DNA of 62,665 nucleotides from an uncultured Christensenellaceae bacterium (GTDB lineage: Bacteria > Bacillota > Clostridia > Christensenellales > Christensenellaceae), in NCBI GenBank assembly GCA_934373295.1, contig CAKROK010000002.1:1-62665 (forward strand), in the 5' to 3' direction. Of the stretch, positions 1 to 7,048 are shown in pieces. Numbering within the stretch: position 1 is the first letter of the stretch; every line of letters starts with the position of its first letter. A model generated the notes under the pieces. That model was not told the origin of the DNA. It searched no databases and saw only the letters and a program-made list of their open reading frames with translations. The translations under genes and the position numbers were made by a program.

Positions 1-156
1 AGTAATAAGTAAAAGTGATGAGTGAAGAAGTGAAAGTTGTACAATAAAAGTGGACACGATGAAAAAACAATATTATAACGCATTTTTTCCGCACTAATCT
101 TGTTGAGAATTTAACAAGCGTGCTTTTTCTGTCCGCTTGCCACTTTTCACTAAATC
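1..156. repeat. GTGAA-type repeat, left copy (inverted)
   Basis: Non-coding. The first 32 bases match the reverse complement of 6562-6595 at about 29 of 32 positions (AGTAATAAGTAAAA followed by a GTGAAGAAGTG block). A second piece, CACTTTTCACTAAA near 142-155, is the reverse complement of a segment at about 6615-6628. The region therefore looks like a diverged, inverted copy of the repeat next to the tRNA-Leu gene. I see no ORF or RNA gene from 1 to 253. Confidence 0.5.
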
Positions 157-253
157 CCCGCCGACTTTTAGAAAGCAATATCTATAATTGCACCCCGATG
201 TATGTGTTTTTAAAATTATAGTGCAATTATCACTGTGTACATAAAAAACATTT

Positions 254-826
254 TTACTGCGCGCCGGCGAGAATGCTGGGCAGAGAGTTTTTCAATATGA
301 GCGAAAGATATTCCACAGCCTTTTTAGGGTCATGTCCTTCCTTGTCCGTAAACTCGTCGATGAGAAGTCCTGCGATGGCCTCTGTGTAGAGATGGGCGAG
401 GAATTTTTTGAAATCCTCTTTTGTATGCAGACCGAGCTGCTGCTCCGTTTTGTCGATAAGGTTTTGAGTAATGCCTATGAAATCCGCATAGAAAAAGCGC
501 TTCATCTCATCGCGCCCCATGCTGTCATAGGCGCAGCATAGTAAATGCTTATTCTGCTGCACATAGTTCATCACAAACAGCACGGCCTCGCGATAATCCA
601 CAAGCAGGTCAAACTGCTTGACAACCTCGATGGCTTCCTCCTCCAGCATCCATTTCAACAGGTCATATATGTCGTCAAAGTGATAGTAAAAGGTCTTTCG
701 GTTCATGCCGCAATCCGCGATGATCTCGCTGACGGTGATCTTGGAAAGCGGTTTTTTCTCCATAAAGCCTTTGAGCGAGGCGGCGAGCGTTCGTTTTGTG
801 TTCAGGGTAGTAACTTCGTGTTTCAT
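254..826 (-). CDS. TetR/AcrR family transcriptional regulator
   Basis: A 190-residue DNA-binding repressor. The N-terminal 60 residues form a TetR helix-turn-helix with the typical recognition helix MNRKTFYYHF (about residues 40-50); the rest is a helical ligand-binding and dimerisation domain resembling the DhaS-type TetR C-terminal domain, with a run of aromatic and acidic residues. It is divergent from the unknown-MMPL-heptad operon that starts at 1016, so it most likely represses that operon and itself. A 20-bp palindrome at 887-906 in the shared intergenic region is a good operator candidate. The inducer cannot be told from sequence. Family assignment is secure; the target is inferred from context. 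Confidence 0.88.
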   Translation of the reverse strand: MKHEVTTLNTKRTLAASLKGFMEKKPLSKITVSEIIADCGMNRKTFYYHFDDIYDLLKWMLEEEAIEVVKQFDLLVDYREAVLFVMNYVQQNKHLLCCAYDSMGRDEMKRFFYADFIGITQNLIDKTEQQLGLHTKEDFKKFLAHLYTEAIAGLLIDEFTDKEGHDPKKAVEYLSLILKNSLPSILAGAQ

Positions 827-886
827 AGAATCCTCAGTTCATCCATATTTATGATACACTTGTCCATCAATTTTTTCAACGAATAA

Positions 887-906
887 TGATGGATATTTGA
901 CCATCA
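887..906. promoter_or_regulatory. Candidate TetR operator
   Basis: Palindrome TGATGG-(8)-CCATCA between the divergent TetR gene and the exporter operon. A further CCATCA lies at about 863-868. Two direct repeats of TTTGACCGTTTT (about 917-928 and 949-960, 32 bp apart, about three helical turns) follow on the side of the exporter operon and could be a second site. Size and position fit a TetR dimer site; binding is inferred. Confidence 0.45.
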
Positions 907-1015
907 AATCATGTCGCTTTGACCGTTTTTTACATAAAATGAGTCCGTTTGACCGTTTTACTCATATCATTTAGCGGATATACTGATGCCGGAAATCAAG
1001 GAAAGGAGCGGAAAT

Positions 1016-1333
1016 ATGAGCGAAAAGAGATATCGAATCTGTCTGTTTGCGCCGCTGGGCGATCGAAAGGGAACGATCGTGCTTCGCGTAACGCAAGGCA
1101 GGGTGGAAGGCTGGCTGGATGTGATGAATGAGAAGAACGGACTGTCAGGCGTACTTTCAGAAGATGGACAGCTGACGATTTCCGGCGTGATACGGACGCT
1201 GGTAAGCACGATGCAATACACGGCAACGGGCATGATCAGCGGGCGCAGGATATTATTAAACCTGAAAACGGATTCAGGCGCATATTATCCGGTCTCCGGA
1301 GAGGAGATTTACATTGATGACAAAGTTTTATAG
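1016..1333 (+). CDS. Hypothetical 105-residue protein, first gene of MMPL operon
   Basis: I do not recognise a family. The start at 1016 is chosen because GGAAAGGAGCGG lies just upstream at the right spacing; an upstream ATG at 986 has no such site. There is no signal peptide or membrane segment. The composition (alternating hydrophobic and polar residues, many Gly, Thr, Ser and Val) suggests a small all-beta cytoplasmic protein; RVEGWLDVM and GQLTISGVIRTL look like strand repeats of a barrel or lipocalin-like fold. Its 3' end overlaps the start of the MMPL exporter by 17 bp, so the two are translationally coupled and it probably serves the exporter, for instance as a sensor or substrate-handling partner. 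This role is inference. Confidence 0.6.
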   Translation: MSEKRYRICLFAPLGDRKGTIVLRVTQGRVEGWLDVMNEKNGLSGVLSEDGQLTISGVIRTLVSTMQYTATGMISGRRILLNLKTDSGAYYPVSGEEIYIDDKVL

Positions 1334-3374
1334 ACAAATCGTCAACCATCAAAAATCCATTATAGCAGTATTTTTGATACTGTTCGCCGTATGCGCGGTG
1401 TGTGGGCGGTTTGTCGCGGTAAACTACGACATGAACGACTATTTACCGTCGGAAACTGCATCCACGCAGGCGCTCGGCAAAATGGAACAGGAATATGACG
1501 GAGGAATACCCAATGCGCGCGTTATGGTGTGTGATGTGTCCATACCGCAGGCGCTTGAATACAAGCAAAGGCTGCTCGCGGTTGACGGAGTGACGGACGT
1601 CACATGGTTAGACGACGTGGCGAGCGTGACTGTTCCGTTAGAAACGCTGGATGCCGATACGTTAGAAGCCTATTACAAGGACTCAAACGCGCTGTTTTCC
1701 GTGACTGTCGCGGAGGATAAGCGAATTGAAGCGGTCAGCGCTATCCGCGAGATAATCGGCGAGGAAAACGCCATGACGGGCAGCGCCGTCACGACGGCGG
1801 TCGCTACGACGAGCACTGTAAATGAGATCACCATCATTGCCATGATCGCCGTTGCATTCGTGTTGTTCGTGCTTATACTCACCACGACGTCCTTCGCGGA
1901 GCCGTTCCTCGTGCTGGCGGGGCTGGGCATCGCGGTAGTCATCAACTCGGGAAGCAACCTGATGTTCGGGGAGATTTCCTTTGTTACCAACGCTGCGGGC
2001 AATATTTTGCAGCTTGCGGTGTCGCTCGACTATTCGGTCTTCCTGCTGCATCGCTTTGCGGAGTGCCGTCAGACGACAGCTGACCCGAAGGAGGCGATGG
2101 TACAGGCGCTCACGATGTCCACAACGTCTATTTTATCAAGCGGCCTTACCACGGTCATCGGCTTTTTAGCGCTTTGCCTCATGCAGTTCCGGATCGGACC
2201 GGATTTAGGGCTTGCGCTGGCGAAGGGCGTGGCGATAAGCCTGATAACGGTATTTGTATTCATGCCTGCGCTTATTTTACACACTTATAAGCTAATCGAC
2301 AAATCAAAGCACCGCTCGTTTATGCCGAGATTCAAGGGCTTTGGGAAATTTGTCAGCCGTGTGATGATACCCGTGGTGGTCGTATTTGCCATATTGATAG
2401 TTCCGTGCTATCAGGCGTCCGGCGCAAACAGCTTTTATTACGGTGCATCCCACATATTCGGCAGCGAGACGCAGCTCGGCGCAGATACGGAAAAAATTGA
2501 GGATGCATTCGGTAAACAGGACACCTATGTGCTGATGGTCCCGAAGGACAGCACGGCGACGCAGGCAGAGCTGTCCAAAGAACTTCACGATATCTCGCAG
2601 GTCAAAAGCATTCTGTCATATGTGGATACGGTGGGCGAGACTATCCCCGAGCAATATCTTGACGAAGGCACTCTTTCAAAGCTGAACAGCGAGAATTTCA
2701 CCCGCATGGTGCTGACGGTGGACGCCGAATATGAGGGGGACGAGACTTTTTCCCTTGTTGAAAAAGTGCGCAGCACCGTAGAAAAGTATTATTCGGGAGA
2801 ATGGTATCTCGCCGGCGAAGGCGTGTCGACATACGACCTTATGGACACCGTGACCTCTGATATGGTAAAGGTAAACCTTGTGGCGATCGGCGCAGTGTTC
2901 CTCGTGCTGCTGTTTACGATGAAGTCTATCGTGCTGCCGGTGATTTTGGTGCTGTCCATAGAGACGGCCATATGGATAAACCTGTCCATACCGTATTTTG
3001 GCGATCAGACCATTTTCTATATAGCATATCTCATCATCAGCTCGATTCAGCTCGGCGCAACGGTGGATTATGCCATACTGTTTACCGAGAGATACAAGGA
3101 AATGCGGCAGATATATGATAAAAAAGAGGCAATCGTACAGACGATTTCAGCCGTGTCCGTGTCTATTTTGACATCGGCCAGCGTGCTGACGGTGGTGGGC
3201 TTTTTGCTGGGCATATTCTCAACTCACGGCCTGCTCTCACAGCTGGGATATTTCCTCGGCAAGGGGACGCTTTGTTCACTCGCCATCGTGCTGTTTGTGC
3301 TGCCCGGTCTGTTATACCTGTTTGACAGATTGATAGTGAAGAATAAGAAATCAAAGGAGGCTGTCTTAAAATGA
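1317..3374 (+). CDS. MMPL family RND transporter
   Basis: An integral membrane exporter of about 685 residues with internal duplication: each half has one N-terminal transmembrane helix, an extracellular domain of about 130-160 residues, then a block of about five helices (roughly 170-330 and 510-680). SLDYSVFLLHRFAE and the matching TVDYAILFTERYKE in the second half are the conserved DY-containing signature of the proton-relay helix. MMPL/YdfJ proteins move lipids, siderophores or hydrophobic toxicants with the proton gradient. The start is ATG 1317 behind GGAGAGGAG; a TTG immediately before it is less likely. It overlaps the next gene in an ATGA arrangement. TetR control and the heptad-repeat partner make this a typical Gram-positive MMPL cassette; the substrate is unknown. 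Confidence 0.88.
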   Translation: MTKFYRQIVNHQKSIIAVFLILFAVCAVCGRFVAVNYDMNDYLPSETASTQALGKMEQEYDGGIPNARVMVCDVSIPQALEYKQRLLAVDGVTDVTWLDDVASVTVPLETLDADTLEAYYKDSNALFSVTVAEDKRIEAVSAIREIIGEENAMTGSAVTTAVATTSTVNEITIIAMIAVAFVLFVLILTTTSFAEPFLVLAGLGIAVVINSGSNLMFGEISFVTNAAGNILQLAVSLDYSVFLLHRFAECRQTTADPKEAMVQALTMSTTSILSSGLTTVIGFLALCLMQFRIGPDLGLALAKGVAISLITVFVFMPALILHTYKLIDKSKHRSFMPRFKGFGKFVSRVMIPVVVVFAILIVPCYQASGANSFYYGASHIFGSETQLGADTEKIEDAFGKQDTYVLMVPKDSTATQAELSKELHDISQVKSILSYVDTVGETIPEQYLDEGTLSKLNSENFTRMVLTVDAEYEGDETFSLVEKVRSTVEKYYSGEWYLAGEGVSTYDLMDTVTSDMVKVNLVAIGAVFLVLLFTMKSIVLPVILVLSIETAIWINLSIPYFGDQTIFYIAYLIISSIQLGATVDYAILFTERYKEMRQIYDKKEAIVQTISAVSVSILTSASVLTVVGFLLGIFSTHGLLSQLGYFLGKGTLCSLAIVLFVLPGLLYLFDRLIVKNKKSKEAVLK

Positions 3375-5341
3375 AGAATATACAGAAAATCATCGCAGCG
3401 GCGCTGTCCGTGCTGCTCATAAGCTCGTTAGCGGTTCCGGCATTTGCGCAAACCGCGCCCTCGGAAAAGGAGGAGGTCATATACATAATGACCGATGGAT
3501 CCGGCAAAGTGACGGATATGGAAGCTGTCAACATCTTCGCAGGAGGCGATATAATAGACTACGGCGACTATTCAGACGTAAAGATGCTGAATACGACGGA
3601 TAAGATTGCTCAAAACGGGAATAAGATCACATTTTCATCCGACGCGCAAAAGGTCTACTATCAGGGAAAGATGAAAAATACTGCAATTCCGTGGAATATT
3701 TCCATCAGATACTTTCTCGACGGAAAGGAGTATTCCGCCGAGGAAATTGCGGGAAAGAGCGGAGCGCTGGAGATACGCTTTTCAGTGAGCAAAAATGAAA
3801 GCTGCAAGGGCAGCTTCTATGAGGATTATGCGCTCCAGGCCTCGTTCACGCTGGATACGGATATTTGCGAGAATATCGACGCAAGCGGCGCGACTGTCGC
3901 GAATGTGGGCAGCGATAAGCAGCTCACGTATACGATACTGCCCGGCAAAGGCATAGACACCGTCATTAAAGCCGATGTCACGGATTTTGAAATGGATGCT
4001 GTCTCCATCAACGGCGTTCGCCTGAATATGGATATTGAGGTGGATGACGATGAGCTGATGGACAAGGTGGACGAGATTATTTCCGCGATTGGAAGCATTG
4101 ACGACGGCGCATCGGAGGTGTGTGACGGAACGGGCAAGCTGAAAAATGCTGCAGAAACGCTGAACGGCAAGGTCGGTGAGTTGAATTCCGGCGTAGGCGC
4201 GCTGACAGGCGGAACGAGCGAGCTATATTCCGGCCTAACTAAAATCACGGCAAAGAACGGACAGCTGACTTCCGCGGCATATACGGCGTATGAGGGGCTT
4301 TGCACTGCTGCCGCCGCGGCGCTGAATGACCAGCTCAAGGCAAACGGCATGGATGCCGTTACGCTCACGCCCTCGAATTACTCCGCCGTACTGATGGATT
4401 TGCTTAAAAAGATGGATGCAGATACTGTATACAAAAAGGCATATCAAGCGGCGCTTCAGCAGGTGACGGCAGAGGTTGAAAAACAGGAGGATGCTCTATA
4501 TCACGGCTACGTTGAATCACAGGCGAATTCGATATATTATGCCTATGTTTTTTCGCAGGCAGATACGCTATATGCACAGGTGGCGGCACAGGCCGTTTAT
4601 GCTCAGCTAATACAGAGCGGGTGCACCGATGAGCAGGCGAATGCGTATTTGCAGTCCCCTGAGGGGAAGGCCGCCGTTGCGCAGACGGTCGCCAATATGA
4701 CGGACGAGCAGAAAGAGCAGATACTTGAAGGAGCGGTCGCCTCTTTGACGGATGAGCAGAAGGCGCAGATCAAAGATGCATATATTCAGCAGATGATGTC
4801 GTCAGAGGAGGTGACATCTCAGATAAACGCCGCCGTGGCAAAGGTGAGCGCAGCGGCAAAGCAGGTTTCCGAATTAAAAGGACAGCTCGATAATTACGGC
4901 ACGTTCTATCGGGGATTGCTCGACTATACCGATGCGGTAAGCGATGCGGCCGCCGGAGCCGGAACATTAAAGCTGAACATGGATAAGCTTTACAGCAATA
5001 CCGGAAAGCTCAAGGTATCTGTCGGAAAGCTGAACGACGCCGTGGGTAAGCTATACGGCGGAACAAAGGAGCTTGAGAGCGGCACATCGGAGTTTGTCGA
5101 AAAAACCTCGGATATCGACACGAAGATTGGCGACGAGATCGACTCTATGACATCCTCAATCACGGGCAGCGACGCAAAAGCGACGTCCTTTGTCTCTGAC
5201 AAAAACACGAATGTGGATTCTGTACAGTTTGTGATAAAAACAACCGCTATCGAAAAGACTGAAACGGCTGCAAGCGACGCGCCGGCGGAAGCGCCGCTTA
5301 CCTTCTGGCAAAAGCTGCTCCGTCTGTTCGGACTGTATTGA
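3371..5341 (+). CDS. Secreted heptad-repeat (YhgE/Pip-like tape-measure) protein
   Basis: A 656-residue exported protein, translationally coupled to the MMPL exporter (ATGA overlap). It has a signal peptide at 1-27 ending VPAFA-QTA. Residues about 240-290 and 520-590 carry the LxxGxxxLxxGxxxL heptad pattern (for example ELNSGVGALTGGTSELYSG and KLNDAVGKLYGGTKELESG) typical of YhgE/Pip-type proteins found with MMPL exporters. The centre (about 330-500) is long, Ala/Gln-rich and predicted coiled coil. The C terminus ends in TFWQKLLRLFGLY, a short hydrophobic/aromatic tail rather than the several-pass membrane domain of full YhgE. It probably forms an extracytoplasmic helical partner of the exporter. 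Partner role is inferred from context. Confidence 0.75.
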   Translation: MKNIQKIIAAALSVLLISSLAVPAFAQTAPSEKEEVIYIMTDGSGKVTDMEAVNIFAGGDIIDYGDYSDVKMLNTTDKIAQNGNKITFSSDAQKVYYQGKMKNTAIPWNISIRYFLDGKEYSAEEIAGKSGALEIRFSVSKNESCKGSFYEDYALQASFTLDTDICENIDASGATVANVGSDKQLTYTILPGKGIDTVIKADVTDFEMDAVSINGVRLNMDIEVDDDELMDKVDEIISAIGSIDDGASEVCDGTGKLKNAAETLNGKVGELNSGVGALTGGTSELYSGLTKITAKNGQLTSAAYTAYEGLCTAAAAALNDQLKANGMDAVTLTPSNYSAVLMDLLKKMDADTVYKKAYQAALQQVTAEVEKQEDALYHGYVESQANSIYYAYVFSQADTLYAQVAAQAVYAQLIQSGCTDEQANAYLQSPEGKAAVAQTVANMTDEQKEQILEGAVASLTDEQKAQIKDAYIQQMMSSEEVTSQINAAVAKVSAAAKQVSELKGQLDNYGTFYRGLLDYTDAVSDAAAGAGTLKLNMDKLYSNTGKLKVSVGKLNDAVGKLYGGTKELESGTSEFVEKTSDIDTKIGDEIDSMTSSITGSDAKATSFVSDKNTNVDSVQFVIKTTAIEKTETAASDAPAEAPLTFWQKLLRLFGLY

Positions 5342-5360
5342 TGCCCATACATATGATTTC

Positions 5361-5389
5361 AAAAAAACGGCGGGTTTCCGTCGTTTTTT
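5361..5389 (+). terminator. Intrinsic terminator of the MMPL operon
   Basis: Hairpin with arms AAAAAACGGCGG and a mostly complementary CGTCGTTTTTT, ending in a T run, 20 bp after the stop of the heptad-repeat gene. Confidence 0.8.
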
Positions 5390-5404
5390 GTATGAGAAAA
5401 TTAG

Positions 5405-6365
5405 GACGGCAATGTTTCGAAGAATACGAGTGAACTTACGGAAACACAGCGCAGACAGATAAACATATTGGATGAGATGGGCAGGGTGTTAAACAGGCGC
5501 GGGAACATGGCTGTCGTTGTGCGCCAGGACAAAAACAACAAATATTATAAATTGCATAGGATAGCGACACCAGATGGACGTTTGTTTGTTTTAGAAAATG
5601 AAAACAGCAGCTCTGAAACGGCGGGGCTTGAGACGTCTCCGAACTCAATCGCATCGCCAGCAGTAGCTGCTGTCAACTCAAATGTAACACAAAATGCGAG
5701 TAGTGTCAATGCCGAAAATGGGCAAAGCAATACCGCGGCGCAGATGCCGAGTGTGGAGAGGAGATTTATCCCTTGAACGCGTATATGTATTGCTTTTGGC
5801 GTATGAGGACGGCGGAATAGTGCCTGTTCAGTTGGAGGTAAAGGAATACACAGACAAAAATAATAAGCTATATATGGCAGTAACACTAAATAAAATATCG
5901 ACGGAGGTCAAGGCCCTTATTCACGAACAAAATAGTCCGCTAGTAAACGCTCGCTCCGTCGACACTATTAGTGTACGCGAATTAGTGGAAAAAATCAATC
6001 CTTCTGACGGAAAATTTTTAAGGTATATTCCGGATGGAATGTTAAATGATGAACAGATAGAAGCGAAACGCGCGGCGGATGAAACAAGCACAAAAAAAGA
6101 CGGTGCGAATTCCGTGGAAAGCAAAAGCTCTATCCTATCCGAGAAAGGCAATAGCCCTTCTACGGATAGCGCCATGCGTGACGCTACCGCCTTTAACATC
6201 ACTCTATCACAGGAAAACAGTGATGTCAATACCAATATACGCGAAAATGCGCAAAATGATACTCAAAAAAATGAAAAAACCACTGACGCGCCCTCCGCAC
6301 TTCTTTACTCATCTCTTTTGCATATTACTTTCCAAAAATCGGGAGGAGTTTTTAGTGAAGAGTGA
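5405..6365 (+). pseudogene. Decayed polyvalent-protein fragment (phage/conjugative element relic)
   Basis: Two overlapping open frames with no good start or ribosome binding site form one broken gene. The first (about 5405-5776) reads ELTETQRRQINILDEMG, then YYKLHRIATPDGRLFVLENE. The second continues from about 5765 in another frame with VYVLLLAYEDGGIVPVQLEV and later KINPSDGKFLRYIPDGML. From memory, this pattern (P-V-x-L-x-V-K-E-Y...NKLY, then K-I-N-P-x-D-G...Y-I-P-D-G) occurs in the large polyvalent or MuF-type proteins of Firmicutes phages and conjugative elements, next to barnase/EndoU/ColicinE5-like nuclease domains. The frameshift near 5770, missing ends, and a tail that runs straight into a repeat copy mark it as a relic. 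The family call rests on memory of the motif only. Confidence 0.5.
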
Positions 6366-6400
6366 AAACCTGCAAACCATTCTTCCGATTTGTCGGTTCT
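6307..6400. repeat. GTGAA-type repeat, copy 2
   Basis: TATTACTTTCCAAAAA, then a G-rich patch and TTTTTAGTGAAGAGTGAAAA, nearly matches 6587-6640 in the same orientation. It overlaps the 3' end of the pseudogene. The stretch from 6401 to 6530 is AT-rich with no feature I can support. Confidence 0.55.
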
Positions 6401-6529
6401 CGATTCATATATTAACATACGACTTTTTTTCCGTTATACAGAAGTTAGCCTAACCTTTCCCCATACATTTTTATTTTCTTTAAATTAGACTCTTACTTTT
6501 TCTCAATTAATCTCTTTTCGCTAACTTTG

Positions 6530-6648
6530 CTTTTCAGAGCCTGCTTAACTCTCCGCACCACACTTCTTCACTTTTCATTTTTACTTATTACTTTCCAAAA
6601 ACCGACCGATATTTTTAGTGAAAAGTGAAGAGTGAAAAGTGAATAAGT
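6530..6648. repeat. GTGAA-type repeat, copy 3, next to tRNA-Leu
   Basis: Contains CACTTCTTCACTTTTCATTT, then TTACTTATTACTTTCC, then TTTTTAGTGAAAAGTGAAGA and a further GTGAAAAGTGAATAAGTAAA, so it carries the motif in both orientations and can fold on itself. It matches copy 2 directly and the window's left edge in inverted orientation. It abuts the tRNA-Leu terminator. Confidence 0.6.
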
Positions 6649-6686
6649 AAAAACCGACAAACCAATAAATTGATTTGTCGGTTTTT
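6649..6686 (-). terminator. tRNA-Leu terminator
   Basis: Arms AAAACCGACAAA and TTTGTCGGTTTT, perfectly complementary around a 12-base loop, immediately downstream of the tRNA 3' CCA end on the minus strand, with a T tract. Confidence 0.85.
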
Positions 6687-6768
6687 GGTGCGGTCTACCG
6701 GACTTGAACCGGTACGGTTGCCCACACGCCCCTCAAACGTGCGCGTCTGCCTATTCCGCCAAGACCGC
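6686..6768 (-). tRNA. tRNA-Leu (anticodon GAG)
   Basis: Minus strand. The acceptor arms GCGGTCT/AGACCGC pair fully. The D arm has the leucine-type GGCGGAATAGGCAGACGC. The anticodon stem CACGT/GCGTG encloses the loop TTGAGGG, giving anticodon GAG (reads CUC/CUU). There is a long class II variable arm, and the T arm is CCGGTTCAAGTCCGG. Discriminator A and an encoded CCA end at 6686. Promoter and terminator are both visible. Confidence 0.97.
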
Positions 6769-6786
6769 AAAAAAGACAACGCAATT

Positions 6787-6815
6787 ATTATATATTCTAT
6801 AAGTGAGGTTGTCAA
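6787..6815 (-). promoter_or_regulatory. tRNA-Leu sigma-A promoter
   Basis: Consensus TTGACA (6810-6815) and TATAAT (6787-6792) on the minus strand with exactly 17 bp between, about 18 bp upstream of the tRNA 5' end. The remaining interval 6816-7000 is AT-rich and shows nothing else. Confidence 0.9.
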
Positions 6816-7000
6816 GAGGTTTGCATAAAAAACAATAGAAAAATGGGGAGAAAATGCGGAAAATTAATAATCTAATATATCGGATGTAGGCGCATAAATA
6901 AAACAAGTAAAATTTTTGTATCAAGTATGATTGACTGGTTGAAATATATTCTAAGGGAAACTATCAGGAATATACAGCGTAATGATATCATAAAGAACAC

Positions 7001-7041
7001 AAAAAACGCCCCGTTCGGCTAAACCGCGCGGGGCATTTTTT
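7001..7041 (-). terminator. Terminator of the Mrp/Mbh operon
   Basis: GC-rich hairpin (TGCCCCGCGCGG... pairing with ...CGGGGCG) flanked by A6 and T6, 8 bp downstream of the last antiporter gene. It would work in both directions. Confidence 0.85.
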
Positions 7042-7048
7042 AAGTGAT

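Noticed and set aside
1..6648. Intact integrative element with attachment sites at tRNA-Leu
   Set aside because: No integrase, and no second copy of the tRNA 3' end was seen; only a relic gene and short repeats.
6615..6815. 66-codon ORF on the minus strand
   Set aside because: It runs through the tRNA-Leu gene, its promoter and terminator, so it is an accidental frame.
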